Origin: Pseudomonas sp. PDM16 | GTDB taxonomy: Bacteria > Pseudomonadota > Gammaproteobacteria > Pseudomonadales > Pseudomonadaceae | Direction of reading: 5' to 3' | Length of the DNA stretch: 64,000 nt | NCBI RefSeq assembly: GCF_014851865.1 | Contig: NZ_JACVAM010000001.1 | Span: 1,054,001 to 1,118,000, forward strand | Shown: positions 63,474 through 64,000 of the stretch, one piece after another | How the letters are laid out: each line of letters starts with the position of its first letter | Position numbering within the stretch: the first letter of the stretch is position 1 | Notes under the pieces: generated by a model | The model's input: only the letters and a program-made list of their open reading frames with translations | What the model was told of the DNA's origin: nothing | Database searches by the model: none | Translations under genes and position numbers: made by a program

Positions 63474-64000
63474 ATGTCGTCTTTCAGCCGCTTCAGTGGC
63501 CTGCTGCTGGCCGCCGCCCTGCCTTTCACCGTTCAGGCCGATCTGCCTGAAGAGCGGATCGAACCCTCGATCAACGCCGAACTGGCCGAGCACACCAAGC
63601 ACTTCAGCGAGAAGGTCTACCCGATCGCCGACAACGTCTGGTCGGCGGTGGGCTGGAACCTGGCCAACAGCGTGATGATCGAGGCGCCCGAGGGGCTGAT
63701 CATCGTCGACACCGGCGAGTCGGCCGAGCAGTCGCGCAAGGTGCTCGCCGAGTTCCGCAAGATCAGCGACAAGCCGATCAAGGCCATCGTCTACACCCAC
63801 TTCCACCCGGACCACATCAACGGCGTGAAGGGCTTCGTCAGCGAAGAGCAGGTGAGGAGCGGCGAGGTGCAGATCTACGCCCAGGAAACCCTGCTCGACA
63901 ACGTCGTCACCCAGGGTGCGCTGGTCGGGCCGATCCTTTCCATGCGCTCGGCTTACAGCTTCGGCGCGGCCCTGCCGGACAGCGACAAGCAGCAGATGAA
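63474..64000 (+). CDS. Alkyl/aryl sulfatase, metallo-beta-lactamase fold, 5' part (cut by window edge)
   Basis: About 175 codons are visible: a signal peptide (ending FTVQA near residue 22), then an MBL domain with NVWSAVGWNLANS, LIIVDTGES and the zinc motif THFHPDH. This fits SdsA1-type secondary alkylsulfatases (about 650 aa), which release sulfate from alkyl sulfates such as SDS. The rest lies beyond 64000. Confidence 0.88.
   Translation, partial: MSSFSRFSGLLLAAALPFTVQADLPEERIEPSINAELAEHTKHFSEKVYPIADNVWSAVGWNLANSVMIEAPEGLIIVDTGESAEQSRKVLAEFRKISDKPIKAIVYTHFHPDHINGVKGFVSEEQVRSGEVQIYAQETLLDNVVTQGALVGPILSMRSAYSFGAALPDSDKQQM

Overview
The window is chromosomal DNA from a Pseudomonas (Gammaproteobacteria). 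The evidence is high GC content with GC-ending codons and recognisable Pseudomonas gene blocks: gpmI-rhodanese-grx-secB-trmL, tktA-epd-pgk-fda, glnA-ntrBC, thiI, typA, creD, and an sdsA-type sulfatase with a divergent LysR gene. The species is not certain; a 20-bp GTAGGGTGCGCC-type palindrome at 38.3 kb suggests the mendocina/oleovorans/stutzeri side of the genus (inference). I found no rRNA, tRNA, CRISPR array or intact insertion sequence.

Layout. 0-2.6 kb: housekeeping block (gpmI start, rhodanese-like protein, glutaredoxin, SecB, TrmL, small membrane protein). 3.0-8.7 kb: orphan periplasmic binding protein, REC-REC-GGDEF response regulator, DbpA helicase, acyltransferase, HD-GYP phosphodiesterase. 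8.8-19.1 kb: the most unusual region. A CreB/CreC two-component pair is split by a 3.8-kb opposite-strand gene for a BTAD (SARP/AfsR-like) regulator with an ATPase domain. Around it lie genes for secreted proteins of unknown function: a 47-aa peptide, two distantly similar exported proteins, a protein made of about seven HAF-type repeats, and a small lipoprotein. Three of these units are preceded by an 11-bp-period direct repeat, GAACG-N6-GAACG. 19.1-25.9 kb: CBS-domain protein, then tktA-epd-pgk, two lipoproteins (one MliC-like) and fda. 25.9-38.3 kb: lipoproteins, a chemoreceptor with a FliA-type promoter, a YgjP-like metallopeptidase, a cNMP-binding/rhodanese protein, a second orphan binding protein, a GreA/B-like factor, EamA transporter, ElaA-like acetyltransferase, DinB-like protein, 7TMR-DISM diguanylate cyclase and a DJ-1/PfpI-like protein. 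38.4-42.2 kb: BaiN-like flavoprotein, zinc ribbon, YccS. 42.3-47.8 kb: ntrC-ntrB, two DUF4124 proteins and glnA, with a sigma-54 promoter and paired NtrC sites in front of glnA and one NtrC palindrome in front of ntrB. 48.1-51.5 kb: thiI and typA. 51.6-59.3 kb: GT-C-like membrane protein, creD (37 kb from creBC), a collapsed ergothioneine (egtB/egtD) locus, an FMN reductase, a protein with a 13-copy hexanucleotide repeat, a GT2 glycosyltransferase and an RmlC-like cupin. 59.3-64 kb: LysR gene, polyamine-type binding protein, agmatinase SpeB, LysR gene, and the start of an alkylsulfatase.

How it fits together. Central carbon genes (transketolase, Epd, Pgk, aldolase) form one block, and the nitrogen control circuit (glnA, ntrB, ntrC) carries its expected regulatory DNA. 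Three cyclic-di-GMP genes occur in the window. The cre region looks like a locally rebuilt regulatory island: CreBC retained, creD relocated, and a SARP-like regulator inserted among genes for exported proteins that share a promoter motif of the spacing such regulators use. That link is an inference from motif geometry and position.
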